Positions 47,183 through 59,452 of a stretch of DNA of 64,000 nt are shown in pieces. This DNA is from Oncomelania hupensis. Taxonomy: Eukaryota > Mollusca > Gastropoda > Littorinimorpha > Pomatiopsidae. The position numbers were made by a program, and so were the translations under genes. The stretch covers positions 38,037,330 to 38,101,329 of the forward strand of contig CM072511.1 of NCBI GenBank assembly GCA_036898135.1, written 5' to 3'. Numbering within the stretch: the first letter of the stretch is position 1; each line of letters starts with the position of its first letter. The notes under the pieces were generated by a model. The model had not been told where the DNA came from. It saw only the letters and a list, made by a program, of their open reading frames with translations, and did no database searches.

Positions 47183-48869
47183 CGTGGTTTCCTTCTCCTA
47201 TCCTCATGCTTTGATGTGGTTGTATGCTAAAAAAAATAGCAACAAATATCACAGTTAATTACAACGGTACGAGGGCAACGAGAATAAAATTATTACAGTA
47301 TATGCAAAAGGTAAATAAGTAAATAAATAAATAAATATAAACACAAACATAATAAAATTAACAAAACAAAAACTGAAAGGGAGAAAACGAGATAAGAAAC
47401 ATCTGGGTGGGCGGCGTAAGCGAATTGTTTCACCAACGATCTTGATATACTCAAGCATGCTGCTTTGATAGTTTCAGTTTCATAACTCATAAAACATTAG
47501 CGCGCAGCCGTTTCCTCAGTCGCCTCTGCTGCCAGCACATGTTCATTGCAAATCTGACCTTAATAATAAGACCACGAGGCCACCCAAGTCAGACCTGAGG
47601 CCTCATTAGAGAGCTATGATAGATTTTGCAAACGTTCTTCGCCTGGTCGCCAGATATATTCGCAAACTTGCAGGTGCCTCGTCTGACGATCTGTGACGAA
47701 GGTTTGGGCGTAACTCCTTTGTAGGCATGTAGTAACTGACACTGCGTTGCCGAGGATATAGCCGGGGGATTCCACGAGCCTCAACTAAGCAGTGTGGTAG
47801 CTACTTTCCTTTTCGGATGAGATCATATTTCCTTGATGCTTTAGTTACGACCTCGCACATAAGAAAGTAAAAGCGGAATTCACAAATACTGGTAAAAGTC
47901 TACACTAATTAAAATTAAATTCTATTTATTTTTTTAAAAAGGCAGAAAGAAAGAAAGAAATTGAGTTTGTGACCTAACAATTAAGCCGAGTTATTTTTAC
48001 TGCCAAATTAGCCAACATTAATTAGAGTTTTAAATAATGTTTTTGCTTGCGCAGAAAACGCAAATTCCGATGAATCTTTCGTTACCAATGCAAAATCAGT
48101 CAATTACATTGACAGTTATTGCATCATTCCTGGAGGAACGCAGTTTGCTAGTTCCGACAGATTACAGATTACTGAGAGCGATGAAGCTAATTCCTACAGA
48201 CAAAATAAGAGGTCCATATCTTGTTCCATTATGAGCTGTAGTTGCATCAAGTCGTTCAGTATTACACTTCTTTTTTCTCAGAGATTTACTATAGCCTTTG
48301 TGAGGAATGTGCATTAAATCGCGGAGAGAAGAAGACAAAGAGGATGATGGCCTTGTTTTGCTGAGCTTTTGCTACATGTCTAAAGGCGACAAGCGTGAGA
48401 GAAGTGAAGCAGGAAGGAGAGAGAGGGGTGGGTGGGGGGGATAGGGAGTCTAAGGGTGGGGGTGACGTCAAAGCCAGTAAATTAGAAGGGCAGATTGGCA
48501 CAGTGGTTATATATTGGTTACGCAGACGCACAGCAGCCCGATCGTTTTTCTCATCAACTAAACACACTCGCACGTTCGCCACTACTCGCCAGTCGTCGGG
48601 TATTGTCGTTAGACCGCACCTGATGCATTTCTTTGCCACACACCCTGTGGGGTTTGTGGCTCGATGACTGCGGACAGTGCACGTTATGTTAAATGTAAGG
48701 CTGTGTCAATCAGAATAGAGAATGAATGAATGGATGAATGAAAACTTAGCGCATAAATATAGTTAAGCACGAGTAGAATTCATATCAGGATGAATAAACA
48801 GACGAAAAGAGATACACACCGGCGCATCACTCATCCCACATACCCCCCCCCCTACTCACTCAACCTCAC
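47183..48869. other. No gene seen
   Basis: Frames at 48037-48234 and 48395-48667 lack domains. 48390-48470 is purine-rich. Confidence 0.5.
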
Positions 48870-48890
48870 CTCTCTCTCTCTCTCCCTCTC

Positions 48891-48927
<37 letters not shown>
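48870..48927 (+). repeat. (CT)n microsatellite
   Basis: CT units with two CCCT interruptions. Confidence 0.94.
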
Positions 48928-49697
48928 AACTCTCTCTGTTCTCTTGTCATCCTGCGGCCGAGAGACTCTAGACAAGTCCGGCTAAAAATAATCGTCGATT
49001 TTGACATTCAGTTGAGATTTGTTCACTGTTCTCAACAAGAAAACCATTAGTTTTGAAAAAAAAATCAATAGCATGAAAGCAAAAGTTTGAATACGGGTCT
49101 ATATCTATTTAGCGTTTCTTCTTGTTCTTGCTTTTATGAACGCGCAAGTTTTTAACATGCTCAGTTTAAGATAACATTCACTTTTACCACACAAAAAAAC
49201 TTAAATAATCATTGAAAAACAGTCCTGCTTTTTATCATCTTGAAGACAAAGCCTAACTCTAAACCTCCAATTGGTGTTACTTTGCCTATTCCATACTTTC
49301 GTATCCCAAATAATTATTTTCATTTTCACACACTTCCGGCGTCTCCATGCATGCGCAGGCGGGCTGTGGGATTGTGGGTGGTTGGTCTGGCAGAGCCATC
49401 GCTGCCTTTTTATGCGCACAATAAGGTAAACACTTTGTAAACTAGGGATCACCATACCATAAATCGCCATGCGATGGGTGGCAGCAGGGTGGATAGAAAG
49501 CTGTATTGTACAGGTCACATTGTACTGCCTACACGCTTTAATATAATAGTAACGTTAAATCACTTTGCTAATACTTGTCTATGTCGTGAACGATTATTTG
49601 ACAGTACTTTGACCGCTTTGATGTACAGATGCAAATTTGGGGAATCCATTATCAGCGTTTAATTTCACGGGAGTTTTCTTGCTGTCATCATCATAAT
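48928..49697. other. No gene seen
   Basis: A 105-codon - strand frame at 49201-49518 shows no domain. Confidence 0.5.
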
Positions 49698-49776
49698 CTC
49701 CTCCTCCTCCTCCTCCTCCTTCTGTTTCTTCTTCTTCTTCTTCTTCTTCTTCTTCTTCTTCTTCTTCTTCTTCTTC

Positions 49777-49854
<78 letters not shown>

Positions 49855-49876
49855 TACTATTACTATTACTATTATT
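49698..49876 (+). repeat. Compound (CTC)/(CTT)/(ATT)/(ACT) microsatellite
   Basis: Four successive trinucleotide blocks, ending in ATTACT units. Confidence 0.95.
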
Positions 49877-50009
49877 GGTTACTGTACCTTATCGTAATTA
49901 CAATTCCAGTAATATTGTTGTAAAATAATGCTTGTTTTCTCAAAGATTATATATGAGGATAATAGTTTTTTTTTTATCCTGCATAAGTTCCCGGCAGTCT
50001 TTTGTATTT

Positions 50010-50330
50010 CCAGACTTGCTTTGAAATAGCCCAGGGGTGGGAAAGAGGAGAGAATTGGGTCAGAACCAGCCAAATGTCTGTCTGTCTGTCGGTCTGTTTG
50101 TCAGTCGGTCAGTCCGTTGGAAACTTTAACTCAAGAACCACTGAACGGAGTATGACCAAACTTCATTGGAAAATTACCTACGTTAGGGGCCTTCATATAT
50201 ATATACCGGTACTTCAAATCATGAGCTATCAATGCACCCCGATTATCAGTCGGTCGAATTTTACTTTTTTGCTCAGAACACACTTTTGCTTATCTCAAAA
50301 ATAACTGAACCGAAATTCGTCATTTTTGTT
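50010..50330. repeat. Possible dispersed repeat with GTCT-rich start
   Basis: GTCTGTCTGTCTGTCGGTC is followed by AACTCAAGAACCACTGAACG and ACCAAACTTCATTGG, an arrangement familiar from invertebrate interspersed repeats. No second copy in the window, so unproven. Confidence 0.35.
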
Positions 50331-51715
50331 TTGCTGATGCTTGGACTACTGCTACGCATGTTAGAGCATTCGTCTTTGTTACTTTCTCAAAGGTCAAAGT
50401 CATTTTGAATCACCATTTTCGAAACTCATTTTGCGCTATATCTAAAAACTGGCTTAACTGTTTTGGATAATTGTTTGCTTGCTAATTTATAATAAAGCCA
50501 AGAAAATTAAACCTTTAAAAATGCTTATGTGTTTGAGCAGTCAGGGAATACACCTGAATGGCTTGCTCTCTTATTTATGATTTTGATTGAGCTAAGACAC
50601 ATTGTTCTGCAATAAGCATACTTAGCACACGGACACTTACTCAGCAGTTTCAATTAAAGCAATTTCAAACGTGGATTGCATCACTTTCAGTACAGGCTCT
50701 CAGCATAATTTCTTCTGCTAAACAAGGCGAAATGAGTACTGTTTTGTTCAGGTTTTAGATGCCATGTACCTCCAAAGCTCGTGAGACTTTAACGTTCTGC
50801 AATGGCTTGCTTAGCTACACAAGTTCAATTTTTTTCAATTAAATCAAGTGTCCAAAATTATTGTTTTAAAAATCCTAAGAACGTTTGTCACCAATGTTGA
50901 GGGCGATTTTCATGCTATACGGTTTCGTATTGTAAATCCAACGACTCTGAGGCAGGCTACAGGCTTTGCCTCATGCAGATTCACATGTTTGATACAGCGA
51001 AGGTAGAAGAAAAAAAGTCATGAAGGAGAGGAACTCCTACAGACTTCGCAGGGGGAGCTGCGAGATATATCACACGGCAAATTATAATCACCACGCCGCT
51101 TTCTTTGAAGTCCCGTTCCTATGGTCCAGGCTCTCACGGAGCTGTTTCCCTTGGTGACTGCAGGGGGCGTCACTCGCTGCACTTCGCAGGCATATCGGTT
51201 TATAGCTATTAAAAAGATGTACATATACAACATTTTGCTGTTGGCTGGTCGTAAAATGTGTGAGGTCACTTCGGGTCATTTGGACGTAGCCCCATTTCCT
51301 CTTTGTGCTTGGCGGTTTGGCGATGAGTTTCTGAAAGTGTTTTGCTTCTTGGGGAGACTTGATTTTCTTCCATGTTTGTGTTGGTGTGGGTTTTTTTTTT
51401 TTTTTAAACTCAGCATAATTAACTTTTTAAAACAAATAAAAACCAGACAAGATCTCATTGCCCTCGCCGTTTAGACACTTTTTTGTAACGCTTTATTGTC
51501 CCTTTTTATTTGGAAATTCTGGGCCGCCTCCCTTGGGGAAGGCGTTGTCGCAGCCTATGGCGCGCCCAAACCCAACCCACCTAATATTAGTTATTCCTTT
51601 CCTTCAAAAAATGTCTTCTTCAATTTCGGATGCAGCATTATAAATAATTGCTTTGTAGTTTTTTTTAAATTGATGTTTTACTTTAAATATCTGTGTTAGA
51701 AAGCTACGAATTTTG
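50331..51715. other. No gene seen
   Basis: Frames at 51121-51474 and on the opposite strand overlap and lack domains. Confidence 0.5.
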
Positions 51716-52047
51716 TATTTATTTATTTAATCGATCTTACATAGCGGTTTTTTTTTTTAATTCAGCTAAACAGCTGCTCAAACTCTGGCCGATACAGGAG
51801 CTAACTCAAGCCGCCCGAGAGGACCACTTGCAGTCTTTGGGCGCATAGTCTGACGCCCAGACAACTGAGCACAATCCTGGGATATCTGGTAAGGGGAAAA
51901 CGGGCACCTAGTGCTTCCCGAGTGTATTTGTGTAGCCGGCACTCACCCATCTAGGACATGAGCGTCAGGATCTTTAAAGTGCGGGCGCGGTATGCGTGGG
52001 TGCACAGACTAGACTTCGTATTTTATACTCTCATCCGAAGGAATAGT
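51716..52047 (-). mobile_element. SINE-A, truncated and diverged copy
   Basis: Shows the tail (TATTTATTTAAT), CGGTTTTTTTT in place of the usual GCGCTTTTCC, CTAACTCAAGCCGCCCGAGA, GACATGAGCGTCAGGATCTT and CTCTCATCCGAAGGA. It then breaks off before the tRNA head. It is more diverged than its neighbour 50 bases downstream in the same orientation. Confidence 0.85.
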
Positions 52048-52098
52048 CCAAATCTGTGTGACGTAAGATTATAAACTTCTACTCATTTTTATGTGATT

Positions 52099-52542
52099 TC
52101 AGTCTATTTATTTATTTATTTATTTAATCATTCTTATATAGCGCTTTTCCAGCTCAAAAGCTGCTCAAGGCGCTGGCCGATACAGGATCTAACTCAAGCC
52201 GCCCGAGACGCCCACCCGCAGCCTTTGGGCGCATGATCTGACGCCCGTACAACTGAGCACAATCCTGGGCAGCCAGGGATGGGTGAGAAGGACCTAGGTG
52301 CATGCTGGGTGTGTTCTTGTCACCGGCACTCACCCGTTTAGGACATGAGCGTCAGGATCTTTAAAGTCCGTTATGATGGAATGTATGCGACACAGACTAG
52401 ACCTCAGTTTATACTCTCATCCGAAGGAGTAGGAAACGGGAGTAAAGTGTCTTTCCCAAGGACACAACACAATGCCCCGGCCTGGGCTCGAACCGGGGAC
52501 CTTCAGATCCGCAAGCCAAAGCTCTACCATTAGGCCACCGTG
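52099..52542 (-). mobile_element. SINE-A, full-length copy
   Basis: Complete structure on the - strand. The tRNA-like head is near 52485-52542 (antisense of a GGTTCGAGCCC-type B box), then the GTCCTTGGGAAAGACAC core and the GTCCTAAACGGGTGAGTGCC block. The 3' end is GCTGGAAAAGCGCTATATAA followed by AAATA repeats. Confidence 0.92.
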
Positions 52543-53028
52543 TAAACACTCCTCTTCATTGTCCTTATATTTACTTAGGTAATTTTTCAACTGTTCTCTC
52601 TTTTGTGTGATTTATTTCTTCACAGATTTAGCTTACAAATTTTGCGAACAATTCAGGCTTTCTCTCGATAAATGACGGAGGAAAGGGGTTTCCACCAAAA
52701 TGTGGGTGACACTGCATGATCTTCCTCGTTATCATTATTATAGTATACCATTTCCTGTACCAACTATAGTAGATTAAAGGGATTATTTTTGCTTTTGGTT
52801 TCACATAATGGTTATTGCGTACGGCAATCGTGTACCATCCTGTTCCAGGCTCTCCGAGGACTCTTAAGAATTGCTTAAATTCTCACATTTTAAAATAAAA
52901 ATAACTACACGTAATTTAGATTTCTGAAAGCATTGAATCTAAAAAGATCTAGGCACAAGTTTCTACTAATAGTAAATGATAATATGGACAGACTTTGTGT
53001 TAGTACTAGTCAGATCTAGTCAGAAATG
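52543..53028. other. No gene seen
   Basis: AT-rich between a SINE-A copy and a compound microsatellite. Confidence 0.55.
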
Positions 53029-53079
53029 AGCTTCTTCTTCTTCTTCTTCTTCTTCTTCTTCTTCTTCTTCTTCTTCTTC

Positions 53080-53135
<56 letters not shown>

Positions 53136-53200
53136 TTTTTCGTCTTCGTCTCCATCCTCATCCTCATCCTCATCTTCTTCTTCTTCTTCTTCTTCTTCTA
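53029..53200 (+). repeat. Compound (CTT)/(CAT)/(CTT) microsatellite
   Basis: CTT to about 53080, CAT to about 53134, mixed CAT/CTC, then CTT. Confidence 0.95.
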
Positions 53201-54237
53201 ATTCTTCAAGCGTAGCCTAGGCTTTTACAACTCAACAAACCTCTTTTTTTTTCCCCACTAACAGCCCAAGAGTCTGTTCTCAACAATTTAACTGTGCTTA
53301 TTTCGTCAAGTGGTGTTGTTAGACCTATCTAAACTTGACAAAAATCTGATGATGCGGATCAAAACTGTGTCAAAAACGTTTGTGCTTTTCTCAGTTTTCT
53401 AGGCCTAAGTTCTTGTTGACCCAACCTCTTGAGGAGGCTGTCTAATCTTGTGCTATATAGTCTGTATACCCTACAGCTGGCTATGACGGTGGTGGCAAAC
53501 AGTTGGAAGGTGCGTGTGTGTGAGGAAAAAATGCAGGGAAAACGAAGGAAAGAGGGGAGGAGGGGGCTTGTGTGTGTGTGTGCGTGTGTGTGCGTGTGTA
53601 TGTGCAAATTACGTAATGACAAAATAGCTACTTCCATGCACTTTTTTAATTTTAAGCACGTTTTCTTCCAGTCATCTGCATATTTTAACTCCAATCATTA
53701 TCTTCTGTCCCTCTTGTGAATTCTCCTCCATTTTATTCCAAACACCAGCTTGGTAAACTCTGGGCCTAATCTGAACTGCAATTTAAGGGCAAATAATTAC
53801 ACCAAAAACTATAGGGTTTGCTCTTGTAACATATAAAAGTTGTTTTGATTTAATTAAGCCTTAATTAATATAAAATAATTGTTTTAAAAAATTATTAAAT
53901 TAAATTAGGTAACATTAAATAAAATAAAGGAAAATAACAAAACATCAAATAAAATAAAAATAACATATTAAAACACAGTGAATAGCGTAACACAGCTTCT
54001 TTTTATTTCTTAATTTTAATTTTTTTTTTGGGGGGGGGGGGCTGAGATAATGACGGAGGAGATGGTAGGCAAACCTTTGGTAATGGAGGGGGTTGATGTA
54101 TGTGTGGCGAAATGGTACGTACATGCTTCAGAGATGAGGACTGGGAAAGAGAGAGAGTGGGGCTTGAGGGGATGGGCTTTGGAAGCGGTGGTAGGTAAAA
54201 TGTTTAGTTGCAGTCTACAAAGAGGATCTTGCGTGGA
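53201..54237. other. No gene seen
   Basis: Contains TG repeats at 53567-53603, A-rich sequence at 53860-53980 and a G-run at 54030-54041. Confidence 0.5.
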
Positions 54238-54246
54238 GGTGAGAGA

Positions 54247-54334
<88 letters not shown>
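54238..54334 (+). repeat. (GA)n microsatellite
   Basis: About 46 GA units with one GTGA near 54250. Confidence 0.97.
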
Positions 54335-54338
<4 letters not shown>

Positions 54339-54964
54339 TTTATCTGGAAGTGGAGGCGAGCTAAATGAATGAGATCTTTCATGCTAACATCCGCGACCTC
54401 CCCACGCTGCCAAAGCATCGGCGGCGTCCGGCGAAATATCATTTAGTTTTGTCCATGGCTCCTCTTAACCACAGTCATAGAACACTGACGATTACGAAGA
54501 AGGAGAACGAAGACCAGCAGAATAACAAGAAGATTCTGACACAGAACACCTTCACCGAAAATTTCAGCCACGAATCTGTTGCCTCCTGAAACTACGGAAA
54601 CTGAATGTTGACTCTGACATCCTTCAATTGTTGTTGTTGTTTTTTTCGTGCTTATATTAAATTTGTTTTAACTTTTCTCTTGTATCTGCTGGCATGGAAG
54701 TTTGTCTGTGAGGAACAAAAGTGTGCTTGTTCGTGTTTTGAATGTGTACAGTAAAATTGTGGGAAGGAAGCAAGTCAGCCTCCGTGTATTGTATGATTAT
54801 CGTGTGGTACGAAAGGCAACAAGCATTGTTCAGCAGTCATGTGACGCTACCGAGTTCCCAAAGTTAAGACCGTTCGTTCAAAGAACACTTTCATTCCAAA
54901 ATCAATAACCATTTTGAACAGTTGAATAATACTTGTGTGATGCACCTTTCAGTGTCTACAGCAA
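54335..54964. other. No gene recognised
   Basis: The frame 54365-54589 (74 codons) has no domain. Confidence 0.5.
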
Positions 54965-55035
54965 TGTGTGTGTGTGTGTGTGCGGGTGTGTGGGTGTGTG
55001 TGCGGGGGTGTGTGTGGGTGTGTTTGTATGTGTGT
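54965..55035 (+). repeat. (TG)n microsatellite, interrupted
   Basis: GTGTGT with CGGG and GGG interruptions. A shorter TG tract occurs at 55514-55567. Confidence 0.88.
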
Positions 55036-55299
55036 ACACGAATTAGTGAGAAAATGATGTTTGTACACTTTGCATATGTACATATTTCAAGGTTTCAGGA
55101 TTTAATAATGCATCTATCTGTTTAACAATGTTTTTTTTATGTATTTACCGTTTTGCATTTTGCCTTTAATAGTCTGTGATATTGATATGATATGAATTAA
55201 GGCAATGTGAATGTGTTTTGATATATATTGCTCCAAAAGCAAAACTCTACGCGTTTGTTCATTTTGTCAATTTTTACATCATTGCTATGTACTATGTTG

Positions 55300-55350
55300 C
55301 CACCACGACGGAATTTCTCGGTTGAGATAATAAAGTATTCGTATTCGTAA
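55300..55350 (+). mobile_element. Retroposon 3' end with AATAAA and ATTCGT tail
   Basis: GGAATTTCTCGGTTGAGATA then ATAAAGTATTCGTATTCGTA matches the 42.7 kb end. AATAAA lies at 55329-55334. No coding remains recognised upstream. Confidence 0.55.
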
Positions 55351-55602
55351 GAAGAACCCGAATAAGTAAAGTGAAGTCAATCGAAGCCAAGAGCTCACGA
55401 TAGAATCTAAGATCAAAGGCATACAGTACTGCACACTGACTAACTCCATAAACTGCTGACGCAAACACGATCAACCACTGTCGGCGTTTTTACAGTTGAA
55501 CCTGTTTTAGTGCGTGTATGTATGTGTATGGGGGTGTGTGCGTGTGTTTGTGTGTGTGTGTTTGTTTTGTTGAGAGAATGGTCGACACTCTAACATCCCT
55601 TT

Positions 55603-56046
55603 ATTTTATTTATTTATTTATTTAATCGTTCTTATATAGCGCTTTTCCAGCTCAAGAGCTGCTCAAGGCGCTGGCCGATACAGGATCTAACTTAAGCCGC
55701 CCGAGACGCCCACCCGCAGCCTTTGGGCGCATGGTCTGACGCCCGGACAACTGAGCACAATCCTGGGCAGCCAGGGATGGGGGAAAAGGACCTAGGTGCA
55801 TGCTGGGTGTGTTCTTGTCACCGGCACTCACCCGTTTAGGACATGAGCGTCAGGATCTTTAAAGTCCGTTATGATGGAATGTATGCGACACAGACTAGAC
55901 CTCGGTTTATACTCTCATCCGAAGGAGTAGGAAAACAGGAGAAAAGTGTCTTTCCCAGGGACACAACACAATGGCCCGGCCAGGGCTCGAACCCGGGACC
56001 ATCCGATCCGCAAGCCGAAGCACTACCATTAGACCACAGTGCCTCC
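55603..56046 (-). mobile_element. SINE-A, full-length copy
   Basis: Best-preserved copy. On the - strand the A box TGGTCTAATGG lies at 56026-56036 and the B box GGTTCGAGCCC at 55983-55993, the spacing expected for a tRNA-type pol III promoter. The shared core follows, then the end GAGCTGGAAAAGCGCTATAT and an AAATA tail. It differs from the 52.1-52.5 kb copy at few positions, suggesting a young family. Confidence 0.95.
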
Positions 56047-56489
56047 TAATAAATAATAAAAACATCCCTTTCTGGCGGGGTTGGGGCAGTGAAGCAACGT
56101 CCCCAGAGTCATCACAGAATTTCGATTCCTGTGAGAAAGCTCTCCTGCCAAAAAAGGGAAAAAAAGGAAAAAGGAAGTAAAAACCAAATGTCATTTTAAT
56201 CAACTCTTTGAACAACATAATGGAATTCCCAGAACTGTGTGACGATGGCTTATAGAATATATCTAAATTCCATAAGAACTAAATATTGTAAGAATATCAA
56301 ATGTATATGTAATGAAATGTTTTCTTTGAAACATGTTTAATTTGAATGCAATCAACTGCGTAATAGTCTGCCTAATAATGTTACATCTTTGGGCAATATT
56401 AGTTTTGGTGTATGCATTAGATTAGCGAAGACCTTTATTGGTTTTTTTCAGTTAGTATCTATGAGAATCAATGTTGTTTGATTATAATT

Positions 56490-56632
56490 ATGATTTTTTT
56501 CCCAATTTATTTTCTATTTATTTTCTTTTTGTTTATTTATTTTTATTTTTTGTTTTGTTTTCTTTTGTTTTTGTTTTTGTTTTATCATTTTGGTAAAAAA
56601 AATACAATAAAATAAACAAACAAACATCTCCT
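56490..56632 (+). mobile_element. Probable retroposon 3' end with AAAC tail
   Basis: A T-rich stretch ends in ATTTTGGTAAAAAAAATAC, AATAAAATAAAC and AAAC repeats. Judged only from the ending; no body recognised. Confidence 0.35.
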
Positions 56633-57489
56633 GCCACATAGTTAATTGCACAATTCAATTCCTGGGCGCTTTTGAGGAATGCACGATCCCTAATAATAGT
56701 AAACAATTGAAGGAAATCAACACTGAACTAAGGAAATTCCTGCTCCGAGGGCTGTTCCGACCTTCAAACTATGCAGTGGTAGAAAAAATATTAAACCTTT
56801 TTCAGTTACTTTGTAACAGCAGAAAGAAAACTGATGTCCAATCTGCGAGTCAAGAGCCAAGCAGAATTCAGGTCCTATGCCGCCAGCGTCTTGCCTGCGA
56901 ATCAGAATCTCCGCTGCTACTCAGCAGTCTGGCAGAGAAAACGGGTGATACTTATCAGTCATTTTCCTACAGACCCCGTGTCAAAGAAACCCGGTCTTTG
57001 ATCTCTCTGCTTCAAATGGCTTAACACCGAATCGCTACCCCGCTGCCCTGTGCCTATCCCCGTGGTATCTTCTCTATGATACTTCCTTTCCATATACACC
57101 CTGACTCGTGAAATTGCTAAACATTTAATGAAACATGTCTGTAGAAGTATGATCCTATCAGCAATTTACTGGAATCAAATGCCTTCTCTTATGAGGGGGG
57201 GGGGAAGAGAGAGAGGGGGGAGGTGGATGGGAAGCCTCGTAGAGATGAATTGGTTATCTGTATCTATATTTTCTATAAATATTCTGGTTCATCATATTCA
57301 CCTCTTTTACCACACACAACCATTAAGCAACTAACCATCCCATAAAGTCCACGTCCAATTGTTTGTAACGAAAGGTCGACATTTAAGATTCGCTTTAAGA
57401 AGGAAACCAAAAACAAATCTGATTAATTAATGCGTATCGATAACATCCAGTAATTTTACTCATTGGCGAAAAAAAAGTATTCAAATTCG
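56633..57489. other. No gene recognised
   Basis: The frame 56707-57024 (105 codons) is balanced in composition but unrecognised. Confidence 0.45.
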
Positions 57490-57838
57490 AATTCCTTTGC
57501 AACAATGCGTAGAATGCTGCAGTGAAGTTCAGTTCAGTCCCGCAGCCGTACAGGCCGTTAGGGAGACATCAGGAATGCCGACGAAGAGAGTTGTCGCCAA
57601 GTCGATCCATTTGCAGTTTTCTATGTTTTGGCGTCATCTGTCCAGCTCTTTCTTTGTCGTCCTCTGCGCCTGCCTATTTCCACTGGTCATTGCAGGATAG
57701 TTTTTGCAAGGGTGTTATGCCGCGTGGCATGTCCAAACCATGCCAGCTTCTTCCTCTTGATATTGGCAAGGAGTGGTTCTTGAGGGCCTGCAAGTGACGT
57801 GACAAGGTTTTTGACTTCGTCGCGTCACGAGGAAACAA
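57490..57838 (-). mobile_element. 5'-truncated LINE 3' fragment, antisense (RTE/CFDP2-like, different subfamily)
   Basis: The reverse complement of about 57690-57830 reads EVKNLVTSLAGPQEPLLA then KKLAWFGHATRHNTLAKTIL, followed by GRRRGRQRKSWTDD, and after stops FLMSP and RPVRLRD. This is the same C-terminal region as the LINE at 22-25.5 kb but clearly a different subfamily (WFGHATRHN versus WYCHVTRAS). It carries stops. Its 3' end falls near 57480 with a GAATTCGAATTTGAATAC end. It lies about 150 bases from the fold-back element. Confidence 0.85.
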
Positions 57839-58131
57839 AAATGTATTTGATGCTGCAGGTAATATATAAAACTAGTCTTAATACAACATAACTACAAGTT
57901 CTTATTCATCTTACTAATGATAATTAAATGCACCTTCTTTGTCACGTTTGCAGATATCTGTCGACCAGTACGTATTGGGAAGGTAAGTATGGAATTCCCT
58001 GTGTACAAATTTTTTTCACCACTTTCAGTTAAATAATCTTTATTTAGAAGAAAGTTTTCTAAACAATCATTTGTTTGGAAACAAAGTAAGATTTCTCTAA
58101 ATAATATGTTATCGGTAAATGACTTATTATG

Positions 58132-58157
58132 TACCTAAACAATTTATTGTTTAGGTA
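58132..58157. repeat. Second perfect 26-bp palindrome inside the fold-back arm
   Basis: Halves TACCTAAACAAT and ATTGTTTAGGTA flank TT. The opposite arm has a diverged counterpart around 59265-59295 (GCAATATATTGC core). Confidence 0.85.
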
Positions 58158-58254
58158 AATGAATTATAATATAGATTTCAAAAACCCATTGTTGCTAAAT
58201 AAGGAATAATTTACTTATATAATGCAATATTTAGCAGATTGTGTGAAATAATGT

Positions 58255-58280
58255 ATTATTTAGAAATGTTTCTAAATAAT
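58255..58280. repeat. Perfect 26-bp palindrome inside the fold-back arm
   Basis: Two 12-base halves (ATTATTTAGAAA and its complement) flank TG. A near-copy exists in the opposite arm near 59147-59172. Confidence 0.85.
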
Positions 58281-58358
58281 GATTTGTATACCTATATAAT
58301 GCATTATTTAGCAGAATTCATTGTTTAGGGACTGAAATTTTCATTATTAAGGGGATTC

Positions 58359-59009
58359 GCAGATACAAGTCGTGTTACTGTGAGTTTGTGTGTTGTGATA
58401 AGGAAAATTTATAAATTGTGATTTTACGCTGTTTTGCGATTTGAAATGAGGCAACTGCTTTATTTCACTCTATTTTTTTAATATGTTCACAACATTATTA
58501 ATATACGAAACTGCAACGGAAACGGCTCCGGAAAAAGAGGGATCCATAATAATTTCTGCATTGTCGGGATTGCTTTCAGAGTAAATAAAAATTGGAAACT
58601 CGGCGATCTTGTGAAAAAAACTGGCTTAATGGCGATCTTGTGAAAAAACGGCGATCTTGTGAAAAAAAATAGAAGAAGCGTTGATTCCAGTTTTTCAAAC
58701 AATTTAATACTTCTGCTACTTCCACTTCTTCTACACTTGCGTTTTGGGTAAATAAATACAAAAAGAAAGCACACTTTTTTTTAAATAACGGACATACTGA
58801 AAACATTGAACATTCCCGGGCAAAACTGACCTTGACTTTTCGCTTGGGTTCGGGACGTTACAGACGTTTTATCTTCAAATTTATGAAAAGATTTATGTTG
58901 AAAAATAAATAATGAACACAAATTTTGGGTAGACAATCTTTGGAAAGATCATGCATTTAATTATAGAAACCAGTCACATTATAAAAACCATCTTTTCAAA
59001 CGAATCCTG
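58359..59009. other. Interior of the fold-back element
   Basis: No coding sequence recognised. It contains three tandem copies of GGCGATCTTGTGAAAAAA within 58600-58670. Frames through this tract repeat TRSP-type residues but show no known domain. Confidence 0.6.
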
Positions 59010-59452
59010 GAATCCCCTAAATAAGGAAAATTGCAGTCCCTAAACAATGGATTGCTTACGTAAATAATGCATTGTTTAGCAACATCTTCTTTATAGTACA
59101 TTATTTAGCAAATTCTTCTAGATAATGCATTATATAGGTAATCAAATCATTATTTAGAAACATTTCTAAATTATACATTATTTCACACAATCTGCTAAAT
59201 AATGCCTTATATAGGTAAATAATTCCTTATTTAGCAATAATGTTTTAATTACCTATATTATGATTTTTTTACGGAAGCAATATATTGCTTAGGTAAATAA
59301 TAAATTATTTACGGAGAAAATATATTATTTAGAGAAATCTTTAGTTTGTAAACAAATTTTTATTTCAAATTTTGCTTCTAAATAAAGATTATTTAGCTGA
59401 AAGTGGTTAAAAAAAAAACAACGGACAAAAATTTACATAGGGAATTCCATAG

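Larger units (their letters stand above)
57988..59452. mobile_element. 1.47-kb fold-back element with long terminal inverted repeats
   Basis: The left arm (57988-58358) and right arm (59010-59452) are inverted copies over most of their length. Termini are TATGGAATTCCCTGTGTA at left and the complement of TATGGAATTCCCTATGTA at right. Shared arm landmarks include CCACTTTCAG then TAAATAATCTTTATTTAGA, GATTTCTCTAAATAATAT, GCAGATTGTGTGAAATAATG, AGAAATGTTTCTAAATAATG and TTGTTTAGGGACTG, ending in GGGGATTC. No transposase is visible in the 650-base interior, so it would be nonautonomous. No clean target-site duplication was found (flanks GGTAAG and GTTAAG). It belongs to the MITE/fold-back type; the superfamily is unknown. 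Confidence 0.88.
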
